A DNA stretch of 64,000 bases, from NCBI GenBank assembly GCA_035277145.1, contig DATELA010000057.1, positions 1 to 64,000 of the forward strand, written 5' to 3'. This DNA is from DASRAP01 sp035277145. Lineage in GTDB: Bacteria; Gemmatimonadota; Gemmatimonadetes; Gemmatimonadales; Gemmatimonadaceae. Below are positions 32,884 to 42,245 of this stretch, piece after piece; the first letter of the stretch is position 1; the number at the start of each line of letters is the position of its first letter. Under the pieces are notes generated by a model. It did no database searches, was not told the DNA's origin, and was given only the letters and a program-made list of their open reading frames with translations. The position numbers and the translations under genes are program-made.

Positions 32884-34707
32884 CTACTTCGCGACTTCTG
32901 CGGCTTCGAGCACGGGCAATTCTTCGCCCGGATTGATGAACTGATCCAGCGCGGCGCGGTATTGGCGCTCGTACAACTCGCGGTACCGGCCGCTCTGCGC
33001 GAGCAGCGCCGCATGCGTTCCGCGTTCCACCACGCGGCCGTCTTCGATCACGAGGATCTGATCCGCGCTCGTGATTGTCGAGAGGCGGTGCGCAATCACG
33101 AACGTCGTGCGTCCCGCGCGCAGAGCGGCGAGTCCCGCTTTGATCTGCTCCTCACTCTCGCTGTCGAGCGATGACGTCGCCTCGTCGAGAATCAGGATCT
33201 GCGGATTCGCGAGCACGGCACGCGCAATCGCGACGCGCTGTCGTTGTCCACCGGACAATTTCACGCCGCGCTCGCCAACGATTGTTTCGTAGCCCTCGGG
33301 AAAACCGGACACGAAATCGTCACACCTCGCGACGCGCGCCGCGGCAAGAATCTCGTCGCGCGTGGCCGTGGGCCGCGAGAAACTGATGTTCTCCGCGACC
33401 GTCCCATCAAACAGGAAATTGTCTTGCAGCACGACGCCAAGCGTCGACCGGTAATCGCGCAGACGCATCGTGTCCAAATCGCGACCGTCGATCAGCACGC
33501 GACCGCGCTGCGGGCGATTGAACGCCATCACCAGTGAAATGAGCGTGCTCTTTCCCGATCCGCTCGATCCCACCAGCGCGGTTGTGGTGCCCGCGGGCGC
33601 CACGAACGAAACGCCCTTGAGCACTGGCTGATTCTCGCGATACTCGAACCACACGTCCTCGAACGTGACCGCGCCATTGACGCCGGTGAGTGGCGGCTTG
33701 CTCGCGTCTGCCGCGTCTTCCGTCGGGGTGTCGAGGATTTCGCGAATGCGGTCCAGTCCCGCGAACGCTTCCGTCAGCTGCGTGCCGATCGACGCCATCT
33801 GCACGAGCGGGAACGACACGAGCCCCACAAAAAACACATACAGCACGAAGTCGCCGAGCGTCATCTGGCCGGCGAGAATCGCGTTGCCGCCAACGACCAT
33901 CATGAGAATGCCGATGCCGCCGACGATCACCGTCGTGACCGCGTGAATCGCCGACACACCCGTAATGCTCGAAGCGATGTTGCGGAACAACCGGTGCACG
34001 CCCCGCGCAAACACGAGTTCTTCACGCTTCTCCGCCGTATACGCTTTCACAACGCGCGCTCCGCCAAGCGCTTGTCCCAGCCGTCCGGAAATCTCCGCTG
34101 TGATTTCGCTGCGCTTCCGGAAAATCGGACGGAGCTTCGTGAACGCGATCGCCATCATTGAACCGAACACGGCGAGAAACAAAATGACGAGCGTCGTGAG
34201 CTGCCAATTGAGATAGAACAGCACGCCGATGCCGATCGACGCGGACACAAGCCCGCCGAGCATTTGCACGATGCCCGTGCCGATCAGATTGCGAATGCCT
34301 TCCGCATCGCTCATCACGCGCGAGATCAACACACCGCTTTGTGTCGAATCGAAAAACGACACCGGCAGACGCAGCACTTTCGCCTGCACCGTGCGGCGCA
34401 TGATGGTGATCGCGCGCTGTCCCGCGAGCGAAACAACTTGCGAAATCGCGAACGTGGTTCCCGCTTGCACCAACGTCGCCGCACCCGCAGCAAGCGCGAT
34501 CGGTGTGAGCAAATCGGTGCGCGATTTTGCGATCACATCGTCGATCAAATATTTCGAGCTTGCCGGAAGCACGAAGCCCGCGAGCCGGTTGACCAGCGTC
34601 AGCGTGAGTCCAATAACCAGCGTGTACCGGTACTCCCACATGAGCGCGCGCGTTTCGCGCCAAACGACGGGCCAGGACAACGGTTTTTTCGGCGGGCGCG
34701 GCGGCAT
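32884..34707 (-). CDS. ABC exporter, fused membrane and ATPase domains (MsbA-like)
   Basis: 607-residue half-transporter that works as a dimer in the inner membrane. The membrane domain (about 20-330) holds six helices and the FFDSTQSGVLISRVMSDAEGIRNLIG coupling segment typical of lipid A/lipid exporters. The ATPase domain follows: ALVGSSGSGKSTLISLV (Walker A), RSTLGVVLQDNFLFDGTVAENI (Q loop), LSGGQRQRVAIARAVL (signature), ILILDEATSSLD (Walker B) and IAHRLSTI (H loop). Lipid A or another lipid is the usual substrate for this subgroup, but drug exporters look the same. Divergent from glnN. Confidence 0.93.
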   Translation of the reverse strand: MPPRPPKKPLSWPVVWRETRALMWEYRYTLVIGLTLTLVNRLAGFVLPASSKYLIDDVIAKSRTDLLTPIALAAGAATLVQAGTTFAISQVVSLAGQRAITIMRRTVQAKVLRLPVSFFDSTQSGVLISRVMSDAEGIRNLIGTGIVQMLGGLVSASIGIGVLFYLNWQLTTLVILFLAVFGSMMAIAFTKLRPIFRKRSEITAEISGRLGQALGGARVVKAYTAEKREELVFARGVHRLFRNIASSITGVSAIHAVTTVIVGGIGILMMVVGGNAILAGQMTLGDFVLYVFFVGLVSFPLVQMASIGTQLTEAFAGLDRIREILDTPTEDAADASKPPLTGVNGAVTFEDVWFEYRENQPVLKGVSFVAPAGTTTALVGSSGSGKSTLISLVMAFNRPQRGRVLIDGRDLDTMRLRDYRSTLGVVLQDNFLFDGTVAENISFSRPTATRDEILAAARVARCDDFVSGFPEGYETIVGERGVKLSGGQRQRVAIARAVLANPQILILDEATSSLDSESEEQIKAGLAALRAGRTTFVIAHRLSTITSADQILVIEDGRVVERGTHAALLAQSGRYRELYERQYRAALDQFINPGEELPVLEAAEVAK

Positions 34708-34925
34708 GCTGACGAGATAGTGGGGCCGTGCAAGCTAGTGGTGGGCGGGCGCCGCGCGGACGTCGGCAGCACTCGGCTGGCAGTGTAATGCCGGTCTATC
34801 TTCGGGTCAAATAGCGTTTTCCACAGGCTGCGCGCTGAATTGTGCAGAAACTGCGCGTGACGCATGACACTTCATCTCAATGAGGTTGCGAATCCGCCCA
34901 TAACAGCGATAGGTTTGCGCCTTCC

Positions 34926-34959
34926 GACCGCCGGCGAATGCAGCCACTCGCCGGCGGTC
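34926..34959 (+). promoter_or_regulatory. 12-bp hairpin in the glnN leader
   Basis: GACCGCCGGCGA (34926-34937) and TCGCCGGCGGTC (34948-34959) pair perfectly with a 10-base loop. It lies 39 bases before the glnN start codon in the ~290-base gap between the divergent exporter and glnN. No T-run follows, so it is not an obvious attenuator. It may be a leader structure or an operator-like palindrome for nitrogen control. No other clear signal was found in this gap. Confidence 0.5.
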
Positions 34960-34966
34960 AGTCATT

Positions 34967-34994
34967 TCCTCCCTCCTCCTTCTCCACCCTTCTT
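34967..34994 (+). repeat. Pyrimidine-rich degenerate heptamer run before glnN
   Basis: Four 7-base units, TCCTCCC, TCCTCCT, TCTCCAC and CCTTCTT, run up to 4 bases before the ATG. They leave no purine-rich ribosome site for glnN. Periodicity is weaker than in the arrays at 3345 and 23974. Confidence 0.4.
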
Positions 34995-34998
34995 GTCC

Positions 34999-37197
34999 AT
35001 GTCCCTGCGTACTGAGGCGCTCCGCGACATCGCATCGCGGATCACTGCGCGAAATGGCGCCGGCGAAGCGCGTCCGACCTCTGACTACTTCGGCGTCAAC
35101 ACGTTCAGCACGCGGGAAATGCGCGAGCGTCTCCCGTCAGAAGTTTTTGAAAAACTCATCAGCGCCGTGCGCCTCGGACAAAAACTCGATACCGAGATTG
35201 CACCGGTCGTCGCACAAGCGATCAAAGAGTGGGCGATCAGCAAAGGCGCGACGCACTTCTGTCACTGGTTCCAGCCGATGACAGGATTGACCGCCGAGAA
35301 ACACGACGCGTTCCTCACGTTCGATGAGCACATGTCGCCGCTTGAAGGGTTCTCAGGCGAACAGCTCATTCAGTCGGAGCCCGACGCGTCGTCATTCCCG
35401 TCGGGCGGTTTGCGCGCAACGTGGGAAGCGCGCGGGTACACCGCGTGGAATCCAGCGTCGCCGGTGTTCGTGTTCGAAGGTGGCGGCACGTGCACACTGT
35501 GCATCCCATCGGTGTTCATCGGCTATCACGGCGAAGCGCTCGACGAAATGGCGCCGCTCCTCCGCTCGAGTGAAGTGTTGTCACAGCGTGCGATGACGCT
35601 GCTCGAACTCATGGGCGACAAAGGCGTACGTCGTGTGATCACGACGCTCGGACCAGAGCAGGAATTCTTCATCATCGATCGCACGCACTTTGCGATGCGT
35701 CCCGACCTCGTGATGGGCGGCCGTTCGCTGATGGGAGCGCCACCGCCGCGCGGTCAACAACTCGAGGACCACTACTTCGTCGGCATCCCGGAGCGCGTCA
35801 TGGCGTGCTTCGCGGAAGTCGAGCGTGAGTTGTACAAACTCGGCGTTCCGATTGTCACGCGACACAACGAAGTCGCGCCCGCGCAGTACGAAATGGCACC
35901 GCGCTTCGAAGAGACCGACCTCGGCGTCGATCACAACCACCTGGTGATGACCGTGCTGAAGCGCGTCGCGCTCCGTCACGGATTGCAGGCGTTGATGCAC
36001 GAAAAGCCGTTCGCGGGAATCAACGGATCGGGCAAGCACTGCAACTGGTCGATGTCGCTCATCGCCGACAACGATCTCGACGGCGTGAACTTGCTCAAGC
36101 CGGGCAAAACACCGCATCAGAATCTGCGTTTCCTGATGTTTCTCGCGGCCGCGCTCAAGGGTGTGCACAAGCACGCCGGTGTATTGCGCGCAGGTATTGC
36201 GTCATCCGGCAACGAACACCGGCTCGGCGCAAACGAAGCACCACCCGCAATCATTTCGGTCTTCATGGGCGATATGCTCACGAAGGTCATCGACGATATC
36301 TCGGCCGGAAAAACCGGCGGCCAGGGCGCGCAGCAAGCGATGATCAAACTCGGCGTCGCGAAACTCCCCGAGATTGCAAAAGACAACACCGACCGTAATC
36401 GCACGTCGCCGTTCGCGTTCACGGGCGCGAAGTTCGAATTCCGCGCCGTCGGTGGATCCGCGTCAATCGCGTTCCCGGTGATGATTCTCAACGCAGCGGT
36501 CGCCGAAGCGGTGGGCGAATTGACCGCTGCGCTCAAGGCCGAGCTCAAGAAGACCAAGAACGTCGACGACGCCGTGCTCAAAGTGGTGCGCGCCGCGTTC
36601 CGCGAAACCACGACGGTGCGGTTCGAAGGGAACAACTATTCCGACGAGTGGGTGCGCGAAGCGAAGAAGCGCGGGCTGCTGAACCTGCGACGCACCCCGG
36701 AGTCGTTGAAGCAACTGACGACGAAGGCCGCGCGTGATCTCTTCACCAAGCTCGGCATTCTGTCGAAGGAAGAACTCGAGGCGCGGTACAACATTCGCAT
36801 CGAGCGCTACATCAAGGACATGCTCATCGAGTTGCACACAATTCGTGAAATGGCGCAGACGCTCGTGTTGCCCGCCGCTTTCGGTTACCTCGGCGAGCTC
36901 GCGAGTGCCGCGGAGAACGCGAAGGATGCGGGTATCAAACCCGTTCCGCAGATCGCCACCGCGAATCAGGTCGGCGCGATCGCCGTTGATTTGCAAAAGA
37001 GCCTGGCGGTGCTCGACAAGGTGATCGAGAAAGCGGAATCAATGCATCACGATGCCGACAAGGCGGCGGCGTTCCTCACTGCGGATGGCGCCGACGCAAT
37101 GGCGGCAGTGCGCGGAAGCTGCGACGCACTTGAGGTGCACATTGACGACGCGCGTTGGCCGTTGCCGCGCTACCGCGAAATGCTCTTCCCGGTCTGA
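34999..37197 (+). CDS. glnN: Glutamine synthetase type III
   Basis: 732 residues from the ATG at 34999, which begins the family (MSLRTEALRDIASRI); frames further upstream are leader. GSIII assimilates ammonia into glutamine with ATP. Features: FGVNTFSTREMRERL, HFCHWFQPMTGLTAEKHDAF, the GSIII-specific GPEQEFFIIDR, HNEVAPAQYEMAPRFEETDLGVDHNHLVMTVLKRVA and the catalytic loop GINGSGKHCNWSM. RTSPFAFTGAKFEFRAVGGS carries the nucleotide-binding Arg. Length matches the ~700-730 usual for this dodecameric type. There is no ribosome site, and the leader has a hairpin, so control may act on translation. A type I enzyme is encoded 3 kb away. Confidence 0.97.
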   Translation: MSLRTEALRDIASRITARNGAGEARPTSDYFGVNTFSTREMRERLPSEVFEKLISAVRLGQKLDTEIAPVVAQAIKEWAISKGATHFCHWFQPMTGLTAEKHDAFLTFDEHMSPLEGFSGEQLIQSEPDASSFPSGGLRATWEARGYTAWNPASPVFVFEGGGTCTLCIPSVFIGYHGEALDEMAPLLRSSEVLSQRAMTLLELMGDKGVRRVITTLGPEQEFFIIDRTHFAMRPDLVMGGRSLMGAPPPRGQQLEDHYFVGIPERVMACFAEVERELYKLGVPIVTRHNEVAPAQYEMAPRFEETDLGVDHNHLVMTVLKRVALRHGLQALMHEKPFAGINGSGKHCNWSMSLIADNDLDGVNLLKPGKTPHQNLRFLMFLAAALKGVHKHAGVLRAGIASSGNEHRLGANEAPPAIISVFMGDMLTKVIDDISAGKTGGQGAQQAMIKLGVAKLPEIAKDNTDRNRTSPFAFTGAKFEFRAVGGSASIAFPVMILNAAVAEAVGELTAALKAELKKTKNVDDAVLKVVRAAFRETTTVRFEGNNYSDEWVREAKKRGLLNLRRTPESLKQLTTKAARDLFTKLGILSKEELEARYNIRIERYIKDMLIELHTIREMAQTLVLPAAFGYLGELASAAENAKDAGIKPVPQIATANQVGAIAVDLQKSLAVLDKVIEKAESMHHDADKAAAFLTADGADAMAAVRGSCDALEVHIDDARWPLPRYREMLFPV

Positions 37198-37208
37198 GCA
37201 GCGCGGAG

Positions 37209-37268
37209 TTGCGGATGCGAGAAGGGGGATGAGGCGACGCGGCCTCATCCCCCTTCTCGCACCCGCAA
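37209..37268. terminator. Long bidirectional terminator-like hairpin
   Basis: The arms at 37209-37235 and 37242-37268 pair over 26 of 27 positions. The inner 20 bp is perfect (TGCGAGAAGGGGGATGAGGC with its complement) around a 6-base loop. It fills the gap between the convergent glnN and hybrid-kinase genes. No T-run is present on either strand. Confidence 0.8.
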
Positions 37269-37275
37269 CCGTGAA

Positions 37276-40143
37276 CTAGCGTCGCTTCGTGTGTTTCGCG
37301 ACCGTCTGCAACAACAGCTCTACGTCGAACGGCTTCAGCACGAACGCATCCATTCCCGCTTCGGCGTATTGCTCGACTTCGGTGGCAATCGCGCTCGCGG
37401 TCGCCGCGATGATCGGCACCCGAGAGCCACGCGACCGAATACGACGCGTCGCTTCGAGCCCGTCCATTTCCGGCATCTGCACGTCCATGAGGATCGCGTC
37501 GAACTCCTCCGCCGCGGCGAGTTCGACCGCACGCGCGCCGTTCTCCGCAAGCGTGACTGCAACGCCCTGGTGTTTGAGCAACTCGGTCGTCACGAGCTGA
37601 TTCACGGGATTGTCTTCGGCGACGAGCACGCGCAAACCGGTGAGATCGACCGCGGTTGATGCGGGAAGCTCAGCGGACTGGCGGAGCGCATCGGTTTCGA
37701 AAATGCGCAGCAGGGTGTCGAGCAGCGTGCTCGGGCTGAGCGGCTTCACCAGCACGGCGTCGAACGCCACGCCCGCGGCGGCCTTGGTGGCTTCGTCGCG
37801 ACCAAACGCCGTCATCAAAACCATATGAATTCCTGATCCATCGCCGGCTGCGGTGATCTCGCGCGCGGCAGCGACGCCATCGAGCTCCGGCATGCGCCAG
37901 TCGAGCAGCACCACGTCGGGTTTGGTCTCGCGCGCCGCAGTGACCGCCTCGCGACCGTTGGATACCACCGTGGTCTGCAATCCAAGCGAACGCAGCGCCT
38001 CTTCGAGATACTGGCGCGACGCGGCGCTGTCGTCCGCCACAACAACGCGCCGGCCGCGCAAATCGGGCGTAACGCGATTGCCCGCCGGTGTTGCGAGACT
38101 ATCGAGCGCGAAAATCGCGTCGAAGGTGAACGTGCTGCCCTTTCCAGGAGCGCTCTCGACCCCGATCGAGCCGCCCATCAGCTCGACCAGTCGCTTACTG
38201 ATCGCCAAGCCGAGCCCGGTTCCGCCGTACCGTCGCGTCGTCGAGCGATCGCCTTGCTCGAACGACTGGAACAACCGTCCGCGAATGTCGTCCGTCATCC
38301 CGATGCCGGTGTCCTTCACCGAGAACACGAATCGCACCCGTCCGTCGAGCAGATTCTCCGAACGCACGCGCAAGACGATTTCGCCGGCCGGCGTGAACTT
38401 CACCGCGTTGTTCGCAAGGTTGATCAACACCTGGCCAAGGCGCATTTCGTCGCCGATCAGGCGATGCGGCACATCGGGCGGCACGTCGAACAGCAACTCG
38501 AGATGCTTTTCCTGCGCCTTCGTCGACAGGATCGCCGCCAGCCGATCGAGCACATTCGTCAGATCGAACGGTGCGTGATCGAGATCGAACTTGCCCGCTT
38601 CGATCTTCGAGTAATCGAGAATGTCGTTGACGAGTCCGAGCAGCGCGTCGGCCGCGTGACTGACTTTGTCGATGTAGTCGCGTTGTTTATCGTCGAGCTT
38701 CGTCAGCAGCGCCAGGTGCGTGAGCCCGGTGATCGCGTTGAGCGGCGTCCGAATCTCGTGCGACATGGACGCGAGGAAGTCGCTCTTGAAACGATTCGCG
38801 CGTTCGAGCGCTTCTTGCTGCGATCGCAGCTCGGCGGCCTGTCGCTGCGTCTCCTCGAGCAGTGCGCGCGCGGCCAGTCGTCGCTCGAGAATCTCGACGT
38901 TCAACGCGAGGCGCGGCAGCAACGCGTCAAGCAGTCGCTCGTGCGCGTCGGTGATGTCGCCAAACGTCCCGATCTCGACCACCGCGACGCACGTCGACGT
39001 GCCCGCCGCGACGGCGGGCGACACCACCACCGTTCCCGGACGGCCCGCGAGAAGTCCGCTCGCCACCGGAAGCTCCGTCGTTGGGACGTCGCGCACGATG
39101 ACACGTTGCCGTTGATCTGCGACCTCGCCAATGAGTCCCGCACCCGGCGGGTACGCGCGCGGCGCGCGCGTGCCTTCATCGAATCCCCAGCCGCCGCCGC
39201 GTACGAACGCGCCGCGATCCGCGTTCCAGATGTAGAGCACGCCGACGGCGCCGCCGACGAGCGGCACGAGCTCACTCAACAAGCCGCGCGCAAGGTCGGC
39301 ACGCGTTTGCGCGTGTTGCAGTGAATCGGTGACGCGCGCAACGGCCGCGTCGACCCACCGCCGATTTTCGAGGCGCGCGAGTGCATCGCGAAACTCGCGT
39401 ACCGTGCGCGCGACTTGGCCGACCTCGTCTGGTCGTCGCGTATGGGGCACATGCACGTCATGGTCGCCTGCGGTCACTTGAGCCGCCGCGCGCGTGATGC
39501 GCTCGAGCGGGCGCGCGAGATCCGTCACCACGTTGTACGCGGCGAGCGCGATCAACAGCAGCGTGAGCGCGAGCGCGGCAATCGCGGACGTGAGCGCTTT
39601 ATTGTACTGGGCGATTCCTTGCCGGTATGTGGCTTCTGCGGCAACCGTCGTGAGCGTCGTGAGCACGGTCAGCCGCTCGACAACGGGGTCGATCGCTGGA
39701 TACAGAGATTCTCGCACAAATCGCGAGAGCGCAGGCCGGTCTCCCCGCGCGAGGATGTCTTCGAGCAGCGCCGCTTCGCGCATCGAGCGATCAAACAGCG
39801 GCGTGAGTTCATCGACGGCCCGCAACTGCTCAGGCGTCAGGCGCGTGAGCGTGAACCGCCGCCATTGATCGCGCGCGACCGATCGCGCAGTGCTCACCGT
39901 CGTCCGCGCAGCCGCTTCGCTCACCGCGCGGTCGTCCGCCTTGTGCGCAACGTCGACAATGCGGACGCTCAGCGCATCCGACGTCGTTTTGAGGTAGTTG
40001 AGCGCGTTGACGCGGTCCGCCGAAAGCGACATGAGTGCATCGCGCGTCTGGTGCAGATACCATCGCCCAACAGCGGCCATCGTCACGCTGATGAACGTGA
40101 ACGCGATCAAATACGCGAAGATGCGGCCCTTGACGGTGGTCAT
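37276..40143 (-). CDS. Hybrid sensor histidine kinase (HAMP, GAF, two receivers)
   Basis: 955 residues. A TM near 10-26, an extracytoplasmic four-helix-like sensor, a second TM near 185-205, HAMP (LARPLERITRAAAQVTAGDHDVHV), a GAF domain (about 265-420), and a coiled coil lead into the kinase. H-box FLASMSHEIRTPLNAITG, N-box NLANNAVKFTPAG, G boxes DTGIGM and GGTGLGLAIS. Two receivers follow, each with a phospho-Asp: VVLLDWRMPELDG and AILMDVQMPEMDG, with Lys in LVKPLSPS and VLKPFDV. No Hpt domain is attached, so a separate Hpt protein is expected. It follows glnA by 25 bases, hinting at nitrogen or cell-state sensing. Confidence 0.94.
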   Translation of the reverse strand: MTTVKGRIFAYLIAFTFISVTMAAVGRWYLHQTRDALMSLSADRVNALNYLKTTSDALSVRIVDVAHKADDRAVSEAAARTTVSTARSVARDQWRRFTLTRLTPEQLRAVDELTPLFDRSMREAALLEDILARGDRPALSRFVRESLYPAIDPVVERLTVLTTLTTVAAEATYRQGIAQYNKALTSAIAALALTLLLIALAAYNVVTDLARPLERITRAAAQVTAGDHDVHVPHTRRPDEVGQVARTVREFRDALARLENRRWVDAAVARVTDSLQHAQTRADLARGLLSELVPLVGGAVGVLYIWNADRGAFVRGGGWGFDEGTRAPRAYPPGAGLIGEVADQRQRVIVRDVPTTELPVASGLLAGRPGTVVVSPAVAAGTSTCVAVVEIGTFGDITDAHERLLDALLPRLALNVEILERRLAARALLEETQRQAAELRSQQEALERANRFKSDFLASMSHEIRTPLNAITGLTHLALLTKLDDKQRDYIDKVSHAADALLGLVNDILDYSKIEAGKFDLDHAPFDLTNVLDRLAAILSTKAQEKHLELLFDVPPDVPHRLIGDEMRLGQVLINLANNAVKFTPAGEIVLRVRSENLLDGRVRFVFSVKDTGIGMTDDIRGRLFQSFEQGDRSTTRRYGGTGLGLAISKRLVELMGGSIGVESAPGKGSTFTFDAIFALDSLATPAGNRVTPDLRGRRVVVADDSAASRQYLEEALRSLGLQTTVVSNGREAVTAARETKPDVVLLDWRMPELDGVAAAREITAAGDGSGIHMVLMTAFGRDEATKAAAGVAFDAVLVKPLSPSTLLDTLLRIFETDALRQSAELPASTAVDLTGLRVLVAEDNPVNQLVTTELLKHQGVAVTLAENGARAVELAAAEEFDAILMDVQMPEMDGLEATRRIRSRGSRVPIIAATASAIATEVEQYAEAGMDAFVLKPFDVELLLQTVAKHTKRR

Positions 40144-40168
40144 CGTGCGCGCTCCGTCGCCCCCGAGA

Positions 40169-41533
40169 TCAGTACGTGCCCAGGTACCGCGCCAGCTCCC
40201 ACGAACTCACTTGCGTCCCATATTCGCGCCACTCTTGCCGCTTCGCCGCAAGGTAGTGGCGCGTCACATGATCGCCGAGTGCTGCCCGGAGCACGTCATC
40301 GCGCTCCAGCGCATCGCAGGCTTCGTGTAAGTCGCCGGGTAAATCGTCGATGCGAAGTCGCCGCCGCTCTCGAAATGACAGATCGGCGATGTTGTCGTCG
40401 ACCGGTTCGCGCGGCTCGAGACGCTGTTCAATGCCGTCGAGTCCCGCGGCAAGCATGCATGCAAGCGCCAGGTATGGATTCGCCGACGGATCCGGACTTC
40501 GCAGCTCTACGCGTGCACCCGGTCCGCGCCGGGCCGGCACACGCACGAGTGGCGAACGATTCTTGAGCGACCACGACACGTGCATCGGTGCTTCAAAGCC
40601 AGGCACCATTCGCTTGTACGAATTCACCAGCGGGTTCGTGATCGCGCACAACGCGCGCGCGTGCGCGAGCAAGCCGGCGATGTACTGATGCGCGGCCGTC
40701 GACAATCCAAAGTCACCTTTTGGATCAGCGAACGCATTATTCCCCGACCGCTCGAGCGATTGATGTGTGTGCATACCGCTGCCGGCGTGCGCAAACAGCG
40801 GCTTCGGCATGAACGACGCGTGCAATCCGAATCGTCGCGCGACGTGCCGCACAACAAAGCGAAGCGTCGTCACATCGTCCGCGGTGCGCAGCGCATCCGA
40901 TGACCGCAGGTCGATCTCGTGCTGGCCCGGCGCGATCTCGTGATGCGACGCTTCCACAGCGAATCCCATCTGTTCCAGCGCATCGACGATTGCGCGTCGC
41001 GCATCTTCACCAAGATCCACCGGAGTCAGATCGAAATACGACCCGACATCATGCGTGTCCGTCGATGGACCGCCGTCTTCTCGCTGCTTGAATAGAAAAA
41101 ACTCGACCTCCACGCCGGTTCGCATCGTAAACCCACGTTCGCTCGCGCGCGCCAACTGCCGGCGGAGCACACCACGCGGATCTCCCGAAAACGGCGTGCC
41201 GTCGGGCAGCACGATATCGCAAATGAGGCGCCCAACGCCCTGTTGCGACGCCTCCCATGGAAAAACCCGGAACGTCGTCAGGTCGGGCCGCAGCAACATG
41301 TCGGACTCGACCGTGCGTACGAATCCTTCGATCGAACTGCCATCGAAAAGCACGTCGCCCGCGAGCGCTTTCTCCAGGCGCGACACGGGAATCTCGACGT
41401 TCTTGTTGACGCCAAGAATGTCGGAAAACTGCAGGCGCAAAAAACGGACGTTATGCGCGTCCGCGAATGCAACGAGATCCTGTGCGGTCGCGCCCGTGAA
41501 ATCGGGGACGAGCGCGCGCGTCGGTCGGCTCAC
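40169..41533 (-). CDS. glnA: Glutamine synthetase type I, not adenylylatable (GSI-alpha-like)
   Basis: 454 residues from a GTG start. Ammonia assimilation: glutamate + NH3 + ATP to glutamine. Features: VRFLRLQFSDILGVNKNVEIP, LFDGSSIEGFVR, GVEVEFFLF, HHEIAPGQHEIDLR, HASFMPKPLFAHAGSGMHTHQSL and NSYKRMVPGFEAPMHVSWS. Length and lack of the 25-residue beta-type insert place it with GSI-alpha (Bacillus-like) enzymes. The site equivalent to the adenylylated Tyr (NLYDLP in E. coli) reads DNIADLS: Ala at 40385-40387, so adenylylation control is impossible. Only 16 bases separate it from the divergent zinc-ribbon gene. It is coupled to the hybrid kinase downstream. Confidence 0.95.
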   Translation of the reverse strand: MSRPTRALVPDFTGATAQDLVAFADAHNVRFLRLQFSDILGVNKNVEIPVSRLEKALAGDVLFDGSSIEGFVRTVESDMLLRPDLTTFRVFPWEASQQGVGRLICDIVLPDGTPFSGDPRGVLRRQLARASERGFTMRTGVEVEFFLFKQREDGGPSTDTHDVGSYFDLTPVDLGEDARRAIVDALEQMGFAVEASHHEIAPGQHEIDLRSSDALRTADDVTTLRFVVRHVARRFGLHASFMPKPLFAHAGSGMHTHQSLERSGNNAFADPKGDFGLSTAAHQYIAGLLAHARALCAITNPLVNSYKRMVPGFEAPMHVSWSLKNRSPLVRVPARRGPGARVELRSPDPSANPYLALACMLAAGLDGIEQRLEPREPVDDNIADLSFRERRRLRIDDLPGDLHEACDALERDDVLRAALGDHVTRHYLAAKRQEWREYGTQVSSWELARYLGTY

Positions 41534-41549
41534 GCCTTAACTTTACCAC

Positions 41550-42245
41550 ATGGATCCCGGCCCGACGACGACAGACGCCCGCCCAATGTTCTGCACGTCA
41601 TGCGGCGTGAGGCTGTCTCCAGGCGCCAAATTCTGCTACCGGTGCGGGACCCGCGCCGGCGAAGCACCGATACCGTCACGCCGCGCCCCATCGAAATCGC
41701 CTATGCCGTGGGCCATCGCGGCGCTCGTGCTCATCGCAATCGTGTCGCTGTTCGCGGGCCAATACTTCGGGCGGAAGTCCGCGGCAGCGGCAACGCCGAT
41801 TTCGCCCGCCGCGCCGGACATTTCCGCGATGTCACCGGACGAGCGCGCCGATCGGTTGTGGAAACGCGTTATGGATTACGTCGGTGCCGGAAAACACGAC
41901 AGTGCTCAGATCTTTGCGCCCATGGCAATCGGCGCCCTCGAAGCTGTGTCGCCGCAAACGGCACACACTCGCTATGACCTCGGTCTCCTTCGCCTGGTGA
42001 CAGGCAACGGACGCGGTGCCGCCGCCGAAGCAGACACGATTCTTCGTACCGAACCAGCGCACCTGCTCGGTCTCATCCTGGCGGCGAGTGCGGCCGACGC
42101 CCGAGCCGATTCGACGGGGCGGAATCGCTATCTGAACCAGCTCGCCGCCGCCGCAGATCGCGAACGCGCGCGTGCGTTGCCCGAGTACGTGATACACGCC
42201 GAGGAAATCGAATCGGCGATTGCGCGCGCGAGGCGCGTTCGATGA
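41550..42245 (+). CDS. Zinc-ribbon membrane protein with TPR-like C-terminus
   Basis: 231 residues. A double-Cys-knuckle zinc ribbon MFCTSCGVRLSPGAKFCYRCG (residues 13-33), a linker, then one transmembrane helix (WAIAALVLIAIVSLFAGQYFG, 54-74). The rest is helical and may be TPR-like (AKHDSAQIFAPMAIGALEAV... YDLGLLRLVTGNGRGAAAEADTILRTEPAHLLGLILAA). No known function. An alternative start is ATG 41586. It ends with a TGA that overlaps the mqnD start (ATGA), so it is in the same operon as mqnD. The intergenic space to the divergent glnA is only 16 bases. Confidence 0.75.
   Translation: MDPGPTTTDARPMFCTSCGVRLSPGAKFCYRCGTRAGEAPIPSRRAPSKSPMPWAIAALVLIAIVSLFAGQYFGRKSAAAATPISPAAPDISAMSPDERADRLWKRVMDYVGAGKHDSAQIFAPMAIGALEAVSPQTAHTRYDLGLLRLVTGNGRGAAAEADTILRTEPAHLLGLILAASAADARADSTGRNRYLNQLAAAADRERARALPEYVIHAEEIESAIARARRVR

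Noticed and set aside
34778..34791. TGGCAG...TGC as a sigma-54 promoter before glnN
   Set aside because: The gap between GG and GC is 9 bases instead of 10, and sigma-54 spacing is strict.
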